A stretch of 49,491 bases of DNA, from positions 1 through 49,491 of the IMG/VR virus record IMGVR_UViG_3300010375_000023; one strand, 5' to 3'. This document shows positions 14,541 through 21,007 of this stretch, piece by piece. Each line of letters opens with the position of its first letter. Positions within the stretch are counted from its first letter, which is position 1. The notes below the pieces were generated by a model. It saw only the letters and a list, made by a program, of their open reading frames with translations. It was not told where the DNA came from and ran no database searches. The DNA comes from a virus. A program made the position numbers and the translations under genes.

Positions 14541-14828
14541 ATGGTAAACACCTACTTCATAGACATTGGTCTAAAAGACATCAACGCTGAAGAGGCAATC
14601 CTAGATCTCCTAGGACCTCCAACAGACTCCGGAGCCGGATTCGGGCTCATCGATATGCAATGGTATGGCATCCCAGAAGGCTCCTACGCACCTTCTCTCC
14701 TAAAGGCGATCCAGGATGCGATCCCAGAGGCGTCACTCGCCTATGTAGTCTACTGCCAAGAGGGCAACAATTGTGTAACTCCTATCATTGACTACAAATC
14801 TCCCTGGTTCATAAAGGAGGAAACCTAA
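14541..14828 (+). CDS. Unknown 95-residue protein
   Basis: The ATG at 14541 has AAAGGG upstream and starts MVNTYFIDIGLKDINAEEAI. A longer frame opens inside the previous gene and is not supported. The sequence is mixed alpha/beta with an acidic character and two cysteines late (VVYCQEGNNC). Its stop overlaps the next ATG by one base (TAATG). No family is recognised. Confidence 0.75.
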   Translation: MVNTYFIDIGLKDINAEEAILDLLGPPTDSGAGFGLIDMQWYGIPEGSYAPSLLKAIQDAIPEASLAYVVYCQEGNNCVTPIIDYKSPWFIKEET

Positions 14829-15106
14829 TGGCTCTAACCACCTCAATTCACGCACAGCTAACGGATCAACTCGTTAACGTGTACTATCATCAGCCCTTAG
14901 ACCCTTCCCAAAGACCTACTTGGGAGCTGCGCCTCCTCGATATCCCAACTGGTGAATCCTTCACTATCTCTTACACGACTGAAAACGATGCCACATTATC
15001 TTTCGCAGCTTGGCTTTGTGCTGATAACCCTGGAGTGCTCCAATCATATGTAGAGGCTCTGAAAAAAGCGATCCCGCAACACTTACATAGGCTTTTTCTC
15101 CCATGA
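14828..15106 (+). CDS. Unknown 92-residue protein
   Basis: A textbook ribosome site (AAAGGAGGAAACCTA) precedes the ATG. The protein begins MALTTSIHAQLTDQLVNVYY and has a beta-rich middle (TWELRLLDIPTGESFTISY) and a helical end. It is part of the four-gene unit starting at 14275. No family is recognised. Confidence 0.78.
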   Translation: MALTTSIHAQLTDQLVNVYYHQPLDPSQRPTWELRLLDIPTGESFTISYTTENDATLSFAAWLCADNPGVLQSYVEALKKAIPQHLHRLFLP

Positions 15107-15151
15107 TGCAGAGCTGCTGCTGCTTCACAGTTACTATCAAGGCGAAAAACA

Positions 15152-15436
15152 ATGGCTAAAGAGAAAGGTCGCATCTCCTATAACGATGTGCTACGATTCC
15201 CACCAGCTATACAACAACAGATCTGGAATAAACTCGCTCAACAAGGTGTTATAGTTAACACATCTCCTGTTGAGCAAGGGAGTCCACAAGGTCGAAGAAA
15301 GGCATCTATGGCTTCTCTGCCATTGATGATCATCTGCTCCATCCTCATCCTCTCAATGATGTGGTTAGCAGGTCTAACTGGTGGTGGTGAGCATGGTGGG
15401 TCCAGCACTTCGTTCCGTACATCTATCATCAGGTAA
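15152..15436 (+). CDS. Single-span membrane protein
   Basis: The 94-residue product has a basic N-terminal domain (about 1-52) and one transmembrane helix (about 53-75, MASLPLMIICSILILSMMWL). A short Gly/Ser tail follows. AAGGCG precedes the ATG. The last codons and stop lie inside the first copy of a 35-bp tandem duplication. The function is unknown. Confidence 0.75.
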   Translation: MAKEKGRISYNDVLRFPPAIQQQIWNKLAQQGVIVNTSPVEQGSPQGRRKASMASLPLMIICSILILSMMWLAGLTGGGEHGGSSTSFRTSIIR

Positions 15437-15492
15437 ACTCTCTGCTAGTCAAGTTTGCTATCATCAGGTAAACTCTCTGCTAGTCAAGTTTG
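15423..15492. repeat. 35-bp perfect tandem duplication
   Basis: Two identical 35-bp units, 15423-15457 and 15458-15492, begin CTATCATCAGGTAAAC. The first contains the stop codon of the membrane-protein gene. This looks like a recent duplication. Confidence 0.93.
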
Positions 15493-15582
15493 ATATCACT
15501 GGCAGATCATTTTGATCCGAAAATAATGTTGTCCTGAGAATGAGGGTAAACCCCCCAATGAACACATCCATCCAACAATGAT

Positions 15583-15720
15583 GAAGACCCCCGAATGGCC
15601 CCTAGTTCGCGTTCATAGCATCTCAATCGTTTCGCATCCCCCATAGGTAGGAACTCGTTACCAAATGAAAACGATCGCCTCCACGCTCTCGCGTTCGCGT
15701 TCATAGCATCTCAATCGTAG
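15583..15720. repeat. Dispersed intergenic element, copy 1 with partial second copy
   Basis: The segment holds ACCCCCGAA ... GTTCGCGTTCATAGCATC ... ATCGTTTCGCATCCCCCATAG, with a second partial copy of the middle section at 15691-15720. Related sequence is at 23851, 24697 and 43613, always between genes. The whole gap 15493-15895 has no gene that I can support. Confidence 0.65.
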
Positions 15721-15769
15721 TTGCTCGCCCATATATCAAAACTCCTTCTCCAATCATTTTGTTGTCAAC

Positions 15770-15813
15770 CATCATTTGGACTCTTGATGTCCCCTATGGT
15801 CTTATTATATAAT
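15770..15813 (+). promoter_or_regulatory. Promoter with CATCATTTGGACTCTTGA box
   Basis: TTGATG (15784-15789), an 18-bp spacer and TATAAT (15808-15813). The box lies at 15770-15787, and a further AATCATTTTG lies at 15752. It drives the gene block 15896-18986. Confidence 0.83.
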
Positions 15814-15895
15814 ACTGCTGTTACGATACAATTGAGTACCACATAGACCGAATACTAACATACACAACCAAGTTAACCTTTTCGGTAAAGAGAGA

Positions 15896-16330
15896 ATGGT
15901 CCTAATGCACAACAAAGACGGAGACGATCCACAAGAAGACGACGAGTTACATCTACATCCTCACTCACACAGCAAGGGCGATAGGAACTATCAGTTCTTG
16001 GTCTCGATAGGGCACGCTCCTCTATCGCTCACGCGCTCTCAGATACGGGAGTTGATTACCCGTGCTCTGAAAGAGAGGCTTGGTGTCACTATGGACATCC
16101 GCGTGTCGCGTTACAATACACCCGCTGCAGTACGCCGTGGGAAAGAAATGCAACACGCTGCGGAGGAACTCATCCAGAACACGTTCTCAGTGCATGAGGC
16201 TAGGCTCTCCATCCTAGAACTGCATTCACCAAAAGCCAGCAACGATCCTGATGACTCTCAATGCAGTTCTAGTTCTAGTTCTAGTTCTACTAATGCAATG
16301 CCAACAAAGGGAAGCAAGACAAGTGAGTGA
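15896..16330 (+). CDS. Unknown protein with acidic/His-rich N-terminus
   Basis: The 144-residue protein has an Asp/Glu run and then His-rich stretch (LHLHPHSHS) at about 10-27. A compact domain follows (about 32-110, YQFLVSIGHAPLSLTRSQIR), and a poly-Ser tail is encoded by four AGTTCT repeats. The weak AAAGAGAGA is just before the ATG, and an ATG three codons on is possible. The His stretch may bind metal. No family is recognised. The end overlaps the next gene by 8 bp. Confidence 0.75.
   Translation: MVLMHNKDGDDPQEDDELHLHPHSHSKGDRNYQFLVSIGHAPLSLTRSQIRELITRALKERLGVTMDIRVSRYNTPAAVRRGKEMQHAAEELIQNTFSVHEARLSILELHSPKASNDPDDSQCSSSSSSSSTNAMPTKGSKTSE
16265..16288. repeat. AGTTCT hexanucleotide repeat
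   Basis: Four perfect units encode alternating serine codons at the end of the gene. They do not alter the reading frame if whole hexamers are lost or gained. Confidence 0.9.
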
Positions 16331-16670
16331 TGACGACAGCAGATACCACGACGTGTTTGAGCTCTCACTCCACCATGGGACCGGAGTCTTCAGAGACTTC
16401 GATGGCCTAGCTAGTAGGGATGAGGTCTTCAAGATATGTGAGGTCCCAGAGACGGAGACAAACCCTCCGAAGTACGTGTGGGATCTGGTATGCGAGGAGC
16501 CTGAGATAGAGTCCTTACTCCCAGCCATTAGAGACATTACCTTGAACATCATATTTGAGCAGCTCGATCTCACAGAGCATAAGCCCACCTGGGATGAGGC
16601 CTTCCAGGTAGCGAATACTGTCCATGAGCTCCTCACCGTTAGGAAATGGCTGAAAGTGAAGGACTTCTAA
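16323..16670 (+). CDS. Unknown 115-residue acidic protein
   Basis: The start is taken as GTG at 16323, which has AAGGGA ten bases upstream and overlaps the previous stop (GTGAGTGA). A longer frame begins in repeat-derived sequence and is rejected. The product begins VSDDDSRYHDVFELSLHHG, is acidic and mostly helical (LPAIRDITLNIIFEQLDL), and has a Trp-containing C-terminal helix. No family is recognised. Confidence 0.7.
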   Translation: MSDDDSRYHDVFELSLHHGTGVFRDFDGLASRDEVFKICEVPETETNPPKYVWDLVCEEPEIESLLPAIRDITLNIIFEQLDLTEHKPTWDEAFQVANTVHELLTVRKWLKVKDF

Positions 16671-16673
16671 ACA

Positions 16674-16916
16674 ATGGAACTATTCATATTCGATGTTGCT
16701 CTCGCAGTCTTACTGTTAGGCTCATGTCTATACGGCTTGCTTCTCGTACGTAGGCAGAAACGACAGCTCAAACTCATGCTGGCTTACAATGCCGTCATGT
16801 TATGCTTCATCAGGGATGCGTACATGATGCGTATGACTCCTTTGGGTCGTGCTCTGTTCGACGCGTACCTAGAAGGAGTGAGACAGGATACTGAAATGAA
16901 TAAGGAAGGATCCTAA
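16674..16916 (+). CDS. Small single-span membrane protein
   Basis: The 80-residue product has an N-terminal helix (FIFDVALAVLLLGSCLYGLL), then a basic stretch (VRRQKRQLK), then a helical amphipathic part. By the positive-inside rule the N-terminus should face out. It starts 3 bp after the previous stop and belongs to the same transcript. No family is recognised. Confidence 0.75.
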   Translation: MELFIFDVALAVLLLGSCLYGLLLVRRQKRQLKLMLAYNAVMLCFIRDAYMMRMTPLGRALFDAYLEGVRQDTEMNKEGS

Positions 16917-16920
16917 TCCG

Positions 16921-17508
16921 ATGAGTATGATGACAGTTGACGAGAGGGCTGCTCGTGTACATCCAAGAGCGTGTGGGGATTGTAAGCTATGTTGTAAGCT
17001 CCTACCTGTTCAAGACTTACACCCAGCCAATACTTGGTGCCCTCACGCAAACACAAACACAGATACAAACGCTCCTCACGCTAAGGGCTGTAAGATCTAC
17101 AATAACCGCCCATTGAGCTGTAAAGCCTTCGCATGCATGTGGCTTGCGGACAAGGACTTTCTCAGATCCCACAACATCAGGATCAGACGGCCTGATATCT
17201 GCCACTACGTCTTAGATGAAAGCGCTGACATTGTCTACATCAACAACACACAGTTCGCCTGCCTCCAGGTGTGGGCGGATCCCAAATTCCCTAACGCTTG
17301 GCGGGTAGACAAAGAGCTCAAAAAGTTGATGTCCCTTCTAGGGACTCACAGAAATGTTACAATGATCAGGAATGGGGATGCTGACGGAATCTGTGTAGTA
17401 CCTCCTACTCTAGGCCCCGATAGGAGATGGATAGAACGTAAGGTCCGATACACCAAGAATCCTACTACAGAGGCGGAGAAGATGGAGTTCTTCAACAAGG
17501 TAAGATAA
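16921..17508 (+). CDS. CxxCxxCC-type metal-chelating protein, copy 1
   Basis: This 195-residue protein has the cysteine signature of the YkgJ/CxxCxxCC family (PF03692-like), which is thought to bind zinc or iron-sulfur and includes flagellin lysine methylase. CGDCKLCC lies at about 18-25, GCKIYNNRPLSCKAFAC at about 56-72, and a third region near TQFAC. A Thr/Asn-rich insert (NTNTDTNA) looks repeat-derived. A second copy is at 18510. The stop lies inside a TAAGA repeat. Both could modify or chelate something in the host, but no substrate can be named. Confidence 0.82.
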   Translation: MSMMTVDERAARVHPRACGDCKLCCKLLPVQDLHPANTWCPHANTNTDTNAPHAKGCKIYNNRPLSCKAFACMWLADKDFLRSHNIRIRRPDICHYVLDESADIVYINNTQFACLQVWADPKFPNAWRVDKELKKLMSLLGTHRNVTMIRNGDADGICVVPPTLGPDRRWIERKVRYTKNPTTEAEKMEFFNKVR

Positions 17509-17530
17509 GATAAGATAAGATAAGATAAGG
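17501..17530. repeat. TAAGA pentanucleotide repeat
   Basis: Six units, TAAGATAAGA and so on, contain the stop codon of the gene upstream and end in AAGGAGTGG, the ribosome site of the gene downstream. Loss or gain of units would change the spacing. Confidence 0.88.
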
Positions 17531-17543
17531 AGTGGAGTGAACG

Positions 17544-17738
17544 ATGGATCGTGATCAACTGATAGCCCTTATGGCTGCTACGATTTTCGCTTCCGACCCG
17601 CGCAAGCACAACAACGACCACATAGAGGCTGCTCGTCATGCTGTGGCTCAAGCCGACATGATTTGGAGGTGCGTCAGCCGAAGGGGGGAAATCGAGCCAC
17701 TGCCCTATTACGCCGGTCCGTTCTTCAGCAAGGGGTAA
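17544..17738 (+). CDS. Small helical protein, possibly ATP-grasp-unrelated phage accessory
   Basis: The 64-residue product begins MDRDQLIALMAATIFASDPR and contains a helix with HIEAARHAVAQADMIW. This pattern (short helix, D-x-R turn, Ala-rich helix) is common in small unnamed phage proteins that accompany replication genes. AAGGAGTGG lies upstream. I do not recognise a specific family and assign no function. Confidence 0.7.
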   Translation: MDRDQLIALMAATIFASDPRKHNNDHIEAARHAVAQADMIWRCVSRRGEIEPLPYYAGPFFSKG

Positions 17739-17753
17739 GGTAATACACACATC

Positions 17754-17987
17754 ATGTTCAAAGAAGTAGCAACTCTGGGTTACTTCATCATCTGCTCGGC
17801 TTCCCTAGAAGCTGCCTCTGACTATGTCTGGAAATCTCCTCCGCCTTCTGTCGTCCCTATGACACGGCAGGAGTATAGAGAGCTAGTGCTTCAGGGGGAG
17901 ATAGCACTACGAGAGGAAGCTTTCCGTCAGCAGGGGGCTGCTAGAGCAGCTCTGGAAAAGGCCCAAAAGCTCTACGGGAAAGGATAA
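17754..17987 (+). CDS. Small protein with putative signal anchor
   Basis: The 77-residue protein starts with a moderately hydrophobic stretch (VATLGYFIICSASLEAA) and continues with a charged amphipathic helix (REYLxx-like, QEYRELVLQGEIALREEAFR). It may be membrane-attached. GGTAAGGTAA lies upstream. It overlaps nothing and lies in the same transcription unit. The function is unknown. Confidence 0.68.
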   Translation: MFKEVATLGYFIICSASLEAASDYVWKSPPPSVVPMTRQEYRELVLQGEIALREEAFRQQGAARAALEKAQKLYGKG

Positions 17988-17991
17988 CACA

Positions 17992-18228
17992 GTGCCTTTC
18001 TTTGGCTTCAGGAGCTCCAGATATCCCAAACAGAACCCACTGTGGCAAATCAGCACTCCCACCGCCTTCGACATGCTTGTTGCCGAAGCTCTCAGAATGG
18101 AACAGTTCCCAAATGACATCCTCAAACTCGGCTACGCCAAAGGGTTCTACGATCGCATCGTCATGCTAGGGGAGAAGCACAACTGGACTGTAAGCATCTC
18201 CATCACCGACAAGGACAAAAAGGAGTAA
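17992..18228 (+). CDS. Unknown 78-residue protein
   Basis: GTG at 17992 is the start, with GGGAAAGG eleven bases upstream. The product begins MPFFGFRSSRYPKQNPLWQI and has a helical middle (AFDMLVAEALRMEQFPND) and a beta-like end. No family is recognised. Confidence 0.7.
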   Translation: MPFFGFRSSRYPKQNPLWQISTPTAFDMLVAEALRMEQFPNDILKLGYAKGFYDRIVMLGEKHNWTVSISITDKDKKE

Positions 18229-18232
18229 CACA

Positions 18233-18499
18233 ATGACAAGAAGACCATCTGTCTCTTCGGCAGATATCACAAAGATCCTCACACATGATCTGAGGGAGGA
18301 AGCTGTACGTACGTCCCTAGCAGGCTACGTACATCAGGATCTGCGTAACATCCACAACATTGTGTTCCCTGCGGAGACTCTGTACAGAATCATTACAGAG
18401 TACGTCCAGTTAGTATCCTACGACATGCTTAAGCATGCTCAAAGGCTCCAAGCCGCAGGTGTGCGTCCTCGTAACTGGCCAAAGGAGGAGGAGGGGTAA
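18233..18499 (+). CDS. Unknown helical protein
   Basis: The 88-residue product is mostly helical and basic to neutral (RRPSVSSADITKILTHDLRE, then ETLYRIITEYVQLVSYD). AAGGAGTAACACA precedes the ATG. It is followed after 10 bp by the second CxxCxxCC gene. No family is recognised. Confidence 0.72.
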   Translation: MTRRPSVSSADITKILTHDLREEAVRTSLAGYVHQDLRNIHNIVFPAETLYRIITEYVQLVSYDMLKHAQRLQAAGVRPRNWPKEEEG

Positions 18500-18509
18500 A
18501 CTCACAACA

Positions 18510-18986
18510 ATGTCCAGTATCTCCAATCCTTGTGGCTCCTGTACAGCTTGTTGTAAGACGATGGCTGTGGAGGAGCTCAAAAAGCCCGATGGTGTCTCCT
18601 GTAAACATATCCGTAAGCACATTGGAGGTTGTAAGATCTACGCCAACCGACCCGAGAGCTGTAAGTCCTACGTGTGCTGCTATCACACCTGGGTCCAAAA
18701 CGGTGATAAGGTCCCAATCTCCCTAAGGCCGAATCACTCACACGTCATCATCGACTACATGCCTGACATGGATGCGCATTTCGTGCGAACCTTGTCGCCT
18801 TACCAGAACGCTTGGGCTAAAGCTCCCGTCGCTGGAGTCATCGCCGGCATGGTCTTACAGGGGCTCAAGATCATCCTAATGGTCGATGGATCTCCTGTAG
18901 GGAAGTTCCGAGAGGACACCACAAGACAGCTCACCATAGTCTCAGACTCAGAACTAGGCAAAACTATTGGTAGACCCTCATTTTGA
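18510..18986 (+). CDS. CxxCxxCC-type metal-chelating protein, copy 2
   Basis: The start at 18510 (GAGGAGGGG upstream) gives 158 residues. The Cys signature is CGSCTACC (about 8-15), then GCKIYANRPESCKSYVCCY (about 40-58), closely paralleling copy 1 (CGDCKLCC and GCKIYNNRPLSCKAFAC). A hydrophobic C-terminal helix (VAGVIAGMVLQGLKIILM) differs from copy 1. Conservation of the metal site with divergence elsewhere suggests duplication followed by different specificity. An in-frame ATG 25 codons earlier is not supported. Confidence 0.82.
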   Translation: MSSISNPCGSCTACCKTMAVEELKKPDGVSCKHIRKHIGGCKIYANRPESCKSYVCCYHTWVQNGDKVPISLRPNHSHVIIDYMPDMDAHFVRTLSPYQNAWAKAPVAGVIAGMVLQGLKIILMVDGSPVGKFREDTTRQLTIVSDSELGKTIGRPSF

Positions 18987-19019
18987 CACTTGAAGTCGAT
19001 CCTTAGTTTGCTGTATAAT
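18978..19019 (+). promoter_or_regulatory. Promoter with CTCATTTTGACACTTGA box
   Basis: TTGAAG (18990-18995), an 18-bp spacer and TATAAT (19014-19019). It starts at the end of the preceding gene and drives 19050-20130. The transcript start near 19026 excludes the upstream ATG at 18990 as a gene start. Confidence 0.83.
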
Positions 19020-19049
19020 ATAGACATAATAGCAAGAGGCCTTACTCAC

Positions 19050-19385
19050 ATGCACTTCATATATCCAGACAACGATCCCCCGAGAGGGTTCCACAGATCG
19101 ATAAAATACCATGATCTGGATGCCACCAAGTTCTGGAGTAGGCACTACTCGAACGCGAAGTACTTGACGTTCATCGCACAACACTCTGATACCTCCACAC
19201 CAGAAAAACTTCAGGCCATGAAGGAGCTCGACACCGCAGACAATAAAATGAAGTATTGGAGACGTCATCCTAACTTCAACCTCAAAACTGCCAACAGACT
19301 CAAAGAGGAGATGGACAGACAATGGACACCACCACAACCAACAACACAGAGAACACAAACAACAGCGAAGAGGAAGTCTGGGTGA
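19050..19385 (+). CDS. Unknown 111-residue basic protein
   Basis: The ATG at 19050 has AGAGG upstream. The protein begins MHFIYPDNDPPRGFHRSIKY, is rich in aromatic and basic residues, and is helical in the middle (EKLQAMKELDTADNKMKYW). The last 21 codons overlap the next gene in another frame and give a Thr/Gln-rich tail. No family is recognised; a nucleic-acid-binding accessory is possible from charge. Confidence 0.72.
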   Translation: MHFIYPDNDPPRGFHRSIKYHDLDATKFWSRHYSNAKYLTFIAQHSDTSTPEKLQAMKELDTADNKMKYWRRHPNFNLKTANRLKEEMDRQWTPPQPTTQRTQTTAKRKSG

Positions 19386-19624
19386 TGGAGATCCTCACTA
19401 CTCCTGGCAGCAAGGCATTTCTAAAGTCCTTCGATCCGGACAAACATAATGGCCGTGGTGATGTCGAGTTCACCTACGTCCTCAGCTTAGCCAGAAAATT
19501 CCCTAGCTTCGAGGCTTTGTGGGAGTGTTGGAGGACGCAATCCACCAAAAAGCCCTATCGCCCCGACGGCAAACCTAATCGCCCTCTCACATCTTTCACA
19601 ATCCATCCTAAGAGGATCAAGTAA
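19322..19624 (+). CDS. Unknown 100-residue protein
   Basis: AGAGGAGATGG lies upstream of the ATG at 19322. A low-complexity Thr/Asn start (MDTTTTNNTENTNN, encoded by a CAACAAC-type repeat) is followed by a folded domain with Trp residues (LARKFPSFEALWECWRTQ) and a Pro/Lys-rich end. It overlaps the previous gene by 64 bp. No family is recognised. Confidence 0.72.
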   Translation: MDTTTTNNTENTNNSEEEVWVMEILTTPGSKAFLKSFDPDKHNGRGDVEFTYVLSLARKFPSFEALWECWRTQSTKKPYRPDGKPNRPLTSFTIHPKRIK

Positions 19625-19639
19625 GAAGCAACAACTCTC

Positions 19640-19987
19640 ATGTCATACGCTCAATATCGATCACAGTCCCAATCCAACTCGTACTTCATACGTAATCCCA
19701 AACCCAACGTGTATGAGGTATCGAGGTACGATGGTAGTATGGGCGGGTACTCAAGCAGGCCCTCTCAGGTCTACCTCGTGAAAGGGAACCCACTCACAGA
19801 TGCCTGGGGATGTGATTGCCCGGGTGGTTGGCAGAGTAGCAACAAGGGATACTCCCCATGCAAGCACGGTTATATCGTAAGGCGTTGGATCCTCCTAACA
19901 CAGAAGTCTCTGAACAAGGGATACCCTGTGTACTACGACTCCAACACGGATAAGTTCTATCCTCTGAAGGGTCTTCCCCTCCAATGA
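19640..19987 (+). CDS. SWIM-type zinc-finger protein
   Basis: The 115-residue protein carries CDCPGGWQSSNKGYSPCKHG at about 58-77. This is the C-x-C ... C-x-H pattern of SWIM zinc fingers, which bind DNA or protein. The N-terminus is Ser/Tyr/Gln rich (YAQYRSQSQSNSYF). In bacteria SWIM domains occur with helicases and in small proteins; a genome-maintenance role is inferred. Its stop overlaps the next start (ATGA). Confidence 0.8.
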   Translation: MSYAQYRSQSQSNSYFIRNPKPNVYEVSRYDGSMGGYSSRPSQVYLVKGNPLTDAWGCDCPGGWQSSNKGYSPCKHGYIVRRWILLTQKSLNKGYPVYYDSNTDKFYPLKGLPLQ

Positions 19988-20130
19988 GCAAAGATAAAGA
20001 TGATCGTAACGATCACAGTCACTTCACATATCGTATTAGCGCAGGTCTAGAGACTCTGCTAGTTGGCATAGCTATAGGAGCTGTGAGCACAGCCCTTTGG
20101 TTCGGCCTCCTCTATCTGTTCTTCGGCTAG
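19984..20130 (+). CDS. 48-residue membrane peptide
   Basis: The ATG overlaps the previous stop (ATGA). The 48-residue product has a charged, His/Asp-rich start and a hydrophobic helix (LLVGIAIGAVSTALWFGLLY) that should span the membrane. It closes the transcription unit before the next promoter. The function is unknown. Confidence 0.68.
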   Translation: MSKDKDDRNDHSHFTYRISAGLETLLVGIAIGAVSTALWFGLLYLFFG

Positions 20131-20132
20131 TT

Positions 20133-20150
20133 CATTAACAACATTTAATG
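20133..20150. promoter_or_regulatory. Palindromic operator, copy 3
   Basis: CATTAACAACATTTAATG is the inverse orientation of the copies at 10627, 13551 and 34938, with perfect 6-bp arms. It is 21 bp upstream of the -35 of the next promoter. Confidence 0.72.
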
Positions 20151-20157
20151 GAATGCT

Positions 20158-20200
20158 CATCATTTGGACTCTTGATTTGATGTCTCAACTATTATATAAT
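20158..20200 (+). promoter_or_regulatory. Promoter with CATCATTTGGACTCTTGA box
   Basis: TTGATT (20172-20177), a 17-bp spacer and TATAAT (20195-20200). It combines both upstream signals, the palindrome and the CATTT box. It leads to the primase-helicase block. Confidence 0.83.
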
Positions 20201-20238
20201 GGTGTTAACATCACACATTTTGGATGGGTGTACAAAGA

Positions 20239-20598
20239 ATGAGTACTGCTGCCTCTACCAAAGAGAGACTACCAGATCTACGGAATGCTACGTTGGAGTT
20301 CCTCATTGATGAGACCCGTAACACGAGGGTCGAGCTCAATCGACTGAAGAAGCTGGAAGCTTATTACTCCACAGCCTTGAAGGCTCGAATCCCCACAGAT
20401 GAACAGGGTGCACAGATCTCCCAAAGCTCCCACTTCGCTGTCACAGTCAATACCGTCACTCAGGAGCGCATCTCAACGGAGCTCTGTAGAGAGCTCCTTC
20501 CCCCAGAGCTCCTAGCCCAAGTAACTGTCACCACCTCGTTTCAAACCCTCAAGTTCTCTCCAATCACTACTGCTGCTACGAATAACGAAAGAGACTAA
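20239..20598 (+). CDS. Unknown small phage protein before primase
   Basis: ATG at 20239 is chosen because GGATGGG lies upstream; the ATG five codons earlier has no ribosome site and lies only ~17 bases from the predicted transcription start. The 119-residue product has a helical N-terminus (RNATLEFLIDETRNTRVELN) and a C-terminal segment ISTELCRELLPPELLAQVTV. Such short proteins occur in many phage replication modules, but no function is known to me. Confidence 0.73.
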   Translation: MSTAASTKERLPDLRNATLEFLIDETRNTRVELNRLKKLEAYYSTALKARIPTDEQGAQISQSSHFAVTVNTVTQERISTELCRELLPPELLAQVTVTTSFQTLKFSPITTAATNNERD

Positions 20599-20610
20599 GG
20601 ACCAAAAGTC

Positions 20611-20952
20611 ATGAGCGATCTTGCCCAAGTGAACACGAACACGAACACGAACACGAACGAGGACTCCACAGAGGGACTCCTCAGTCCCGAGGAGAGTCTG
20701 AACGAGAAGATAGTGTTCACTCTTACAATGTTCCCCAAGCTCACTCCCAGCATGTTGCAAGTGGGTGTAGGGCCTCACATCCCTCCAAGGAAATGGCGCC
20801 CGCTAGTGGAGAAGCTCATCCTTGATGGAACTATCAAGAGGTCTGAGCTTGGTGTCACTACTCCTATTGGCCAATACAGGACTTATACTGTCCTCTCACT
20901 CACCAATCCCATCCCCTTACAGAAGCTGATGGAGAGGTACAGATTATCCTAG
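20611..20952 (+). CDS. Putative winged-helix protein
   Basis: The 113-residue protein has a low-complexity Asn/Thr start (encoded by a GAACAC repeat). A domain with winged-helix features follows: a helix (EKIVFTLTMFPKLTPSML), a recognition-like helix (RKWRPLVEKLILDGTIKR) and a beta wing (QYRTYTVLSL). It may bind DNA near the origin or regulate the primase gene downstream. AAGGACC lies before the ATG. The evidence is pattern-based. Confidence 0.7.
   Translation: MSDLAQVNTNTNTNTNEDSTEGLLSPEESLNEKIVFTLTMFPKLTPSMLQVGVGPHIPPRKWRPLVEKLILDGTIKRSELGVTTPIGQYRTYTVLSLTNPIPLQKLMERYRLS
20631..20660. repeat. GAACAC hexanucleotide repeat inside gene
   Basis: Perfect repeated units encode the Asn-Thr run of the protein. 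In-frame change would be tolerated because the unit is two codons long. Confidence 0.88.
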
Positions 20953-20957
20953 CGCCT

Positions 20958-20989
20958 ACAACACAACACAACACAACACAACACAACAA
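20958..20989. repeat. ACACA pentanucleotide repeat before primase gene
   Basis: Six or so CACAA units separate the winged-helix gene from the primase ribosome site (AAGGGTGACGG). Confidence 0.88.
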
Positions 20990-21007
20990 GGGTGACGGTA
21001 ACGTCTT

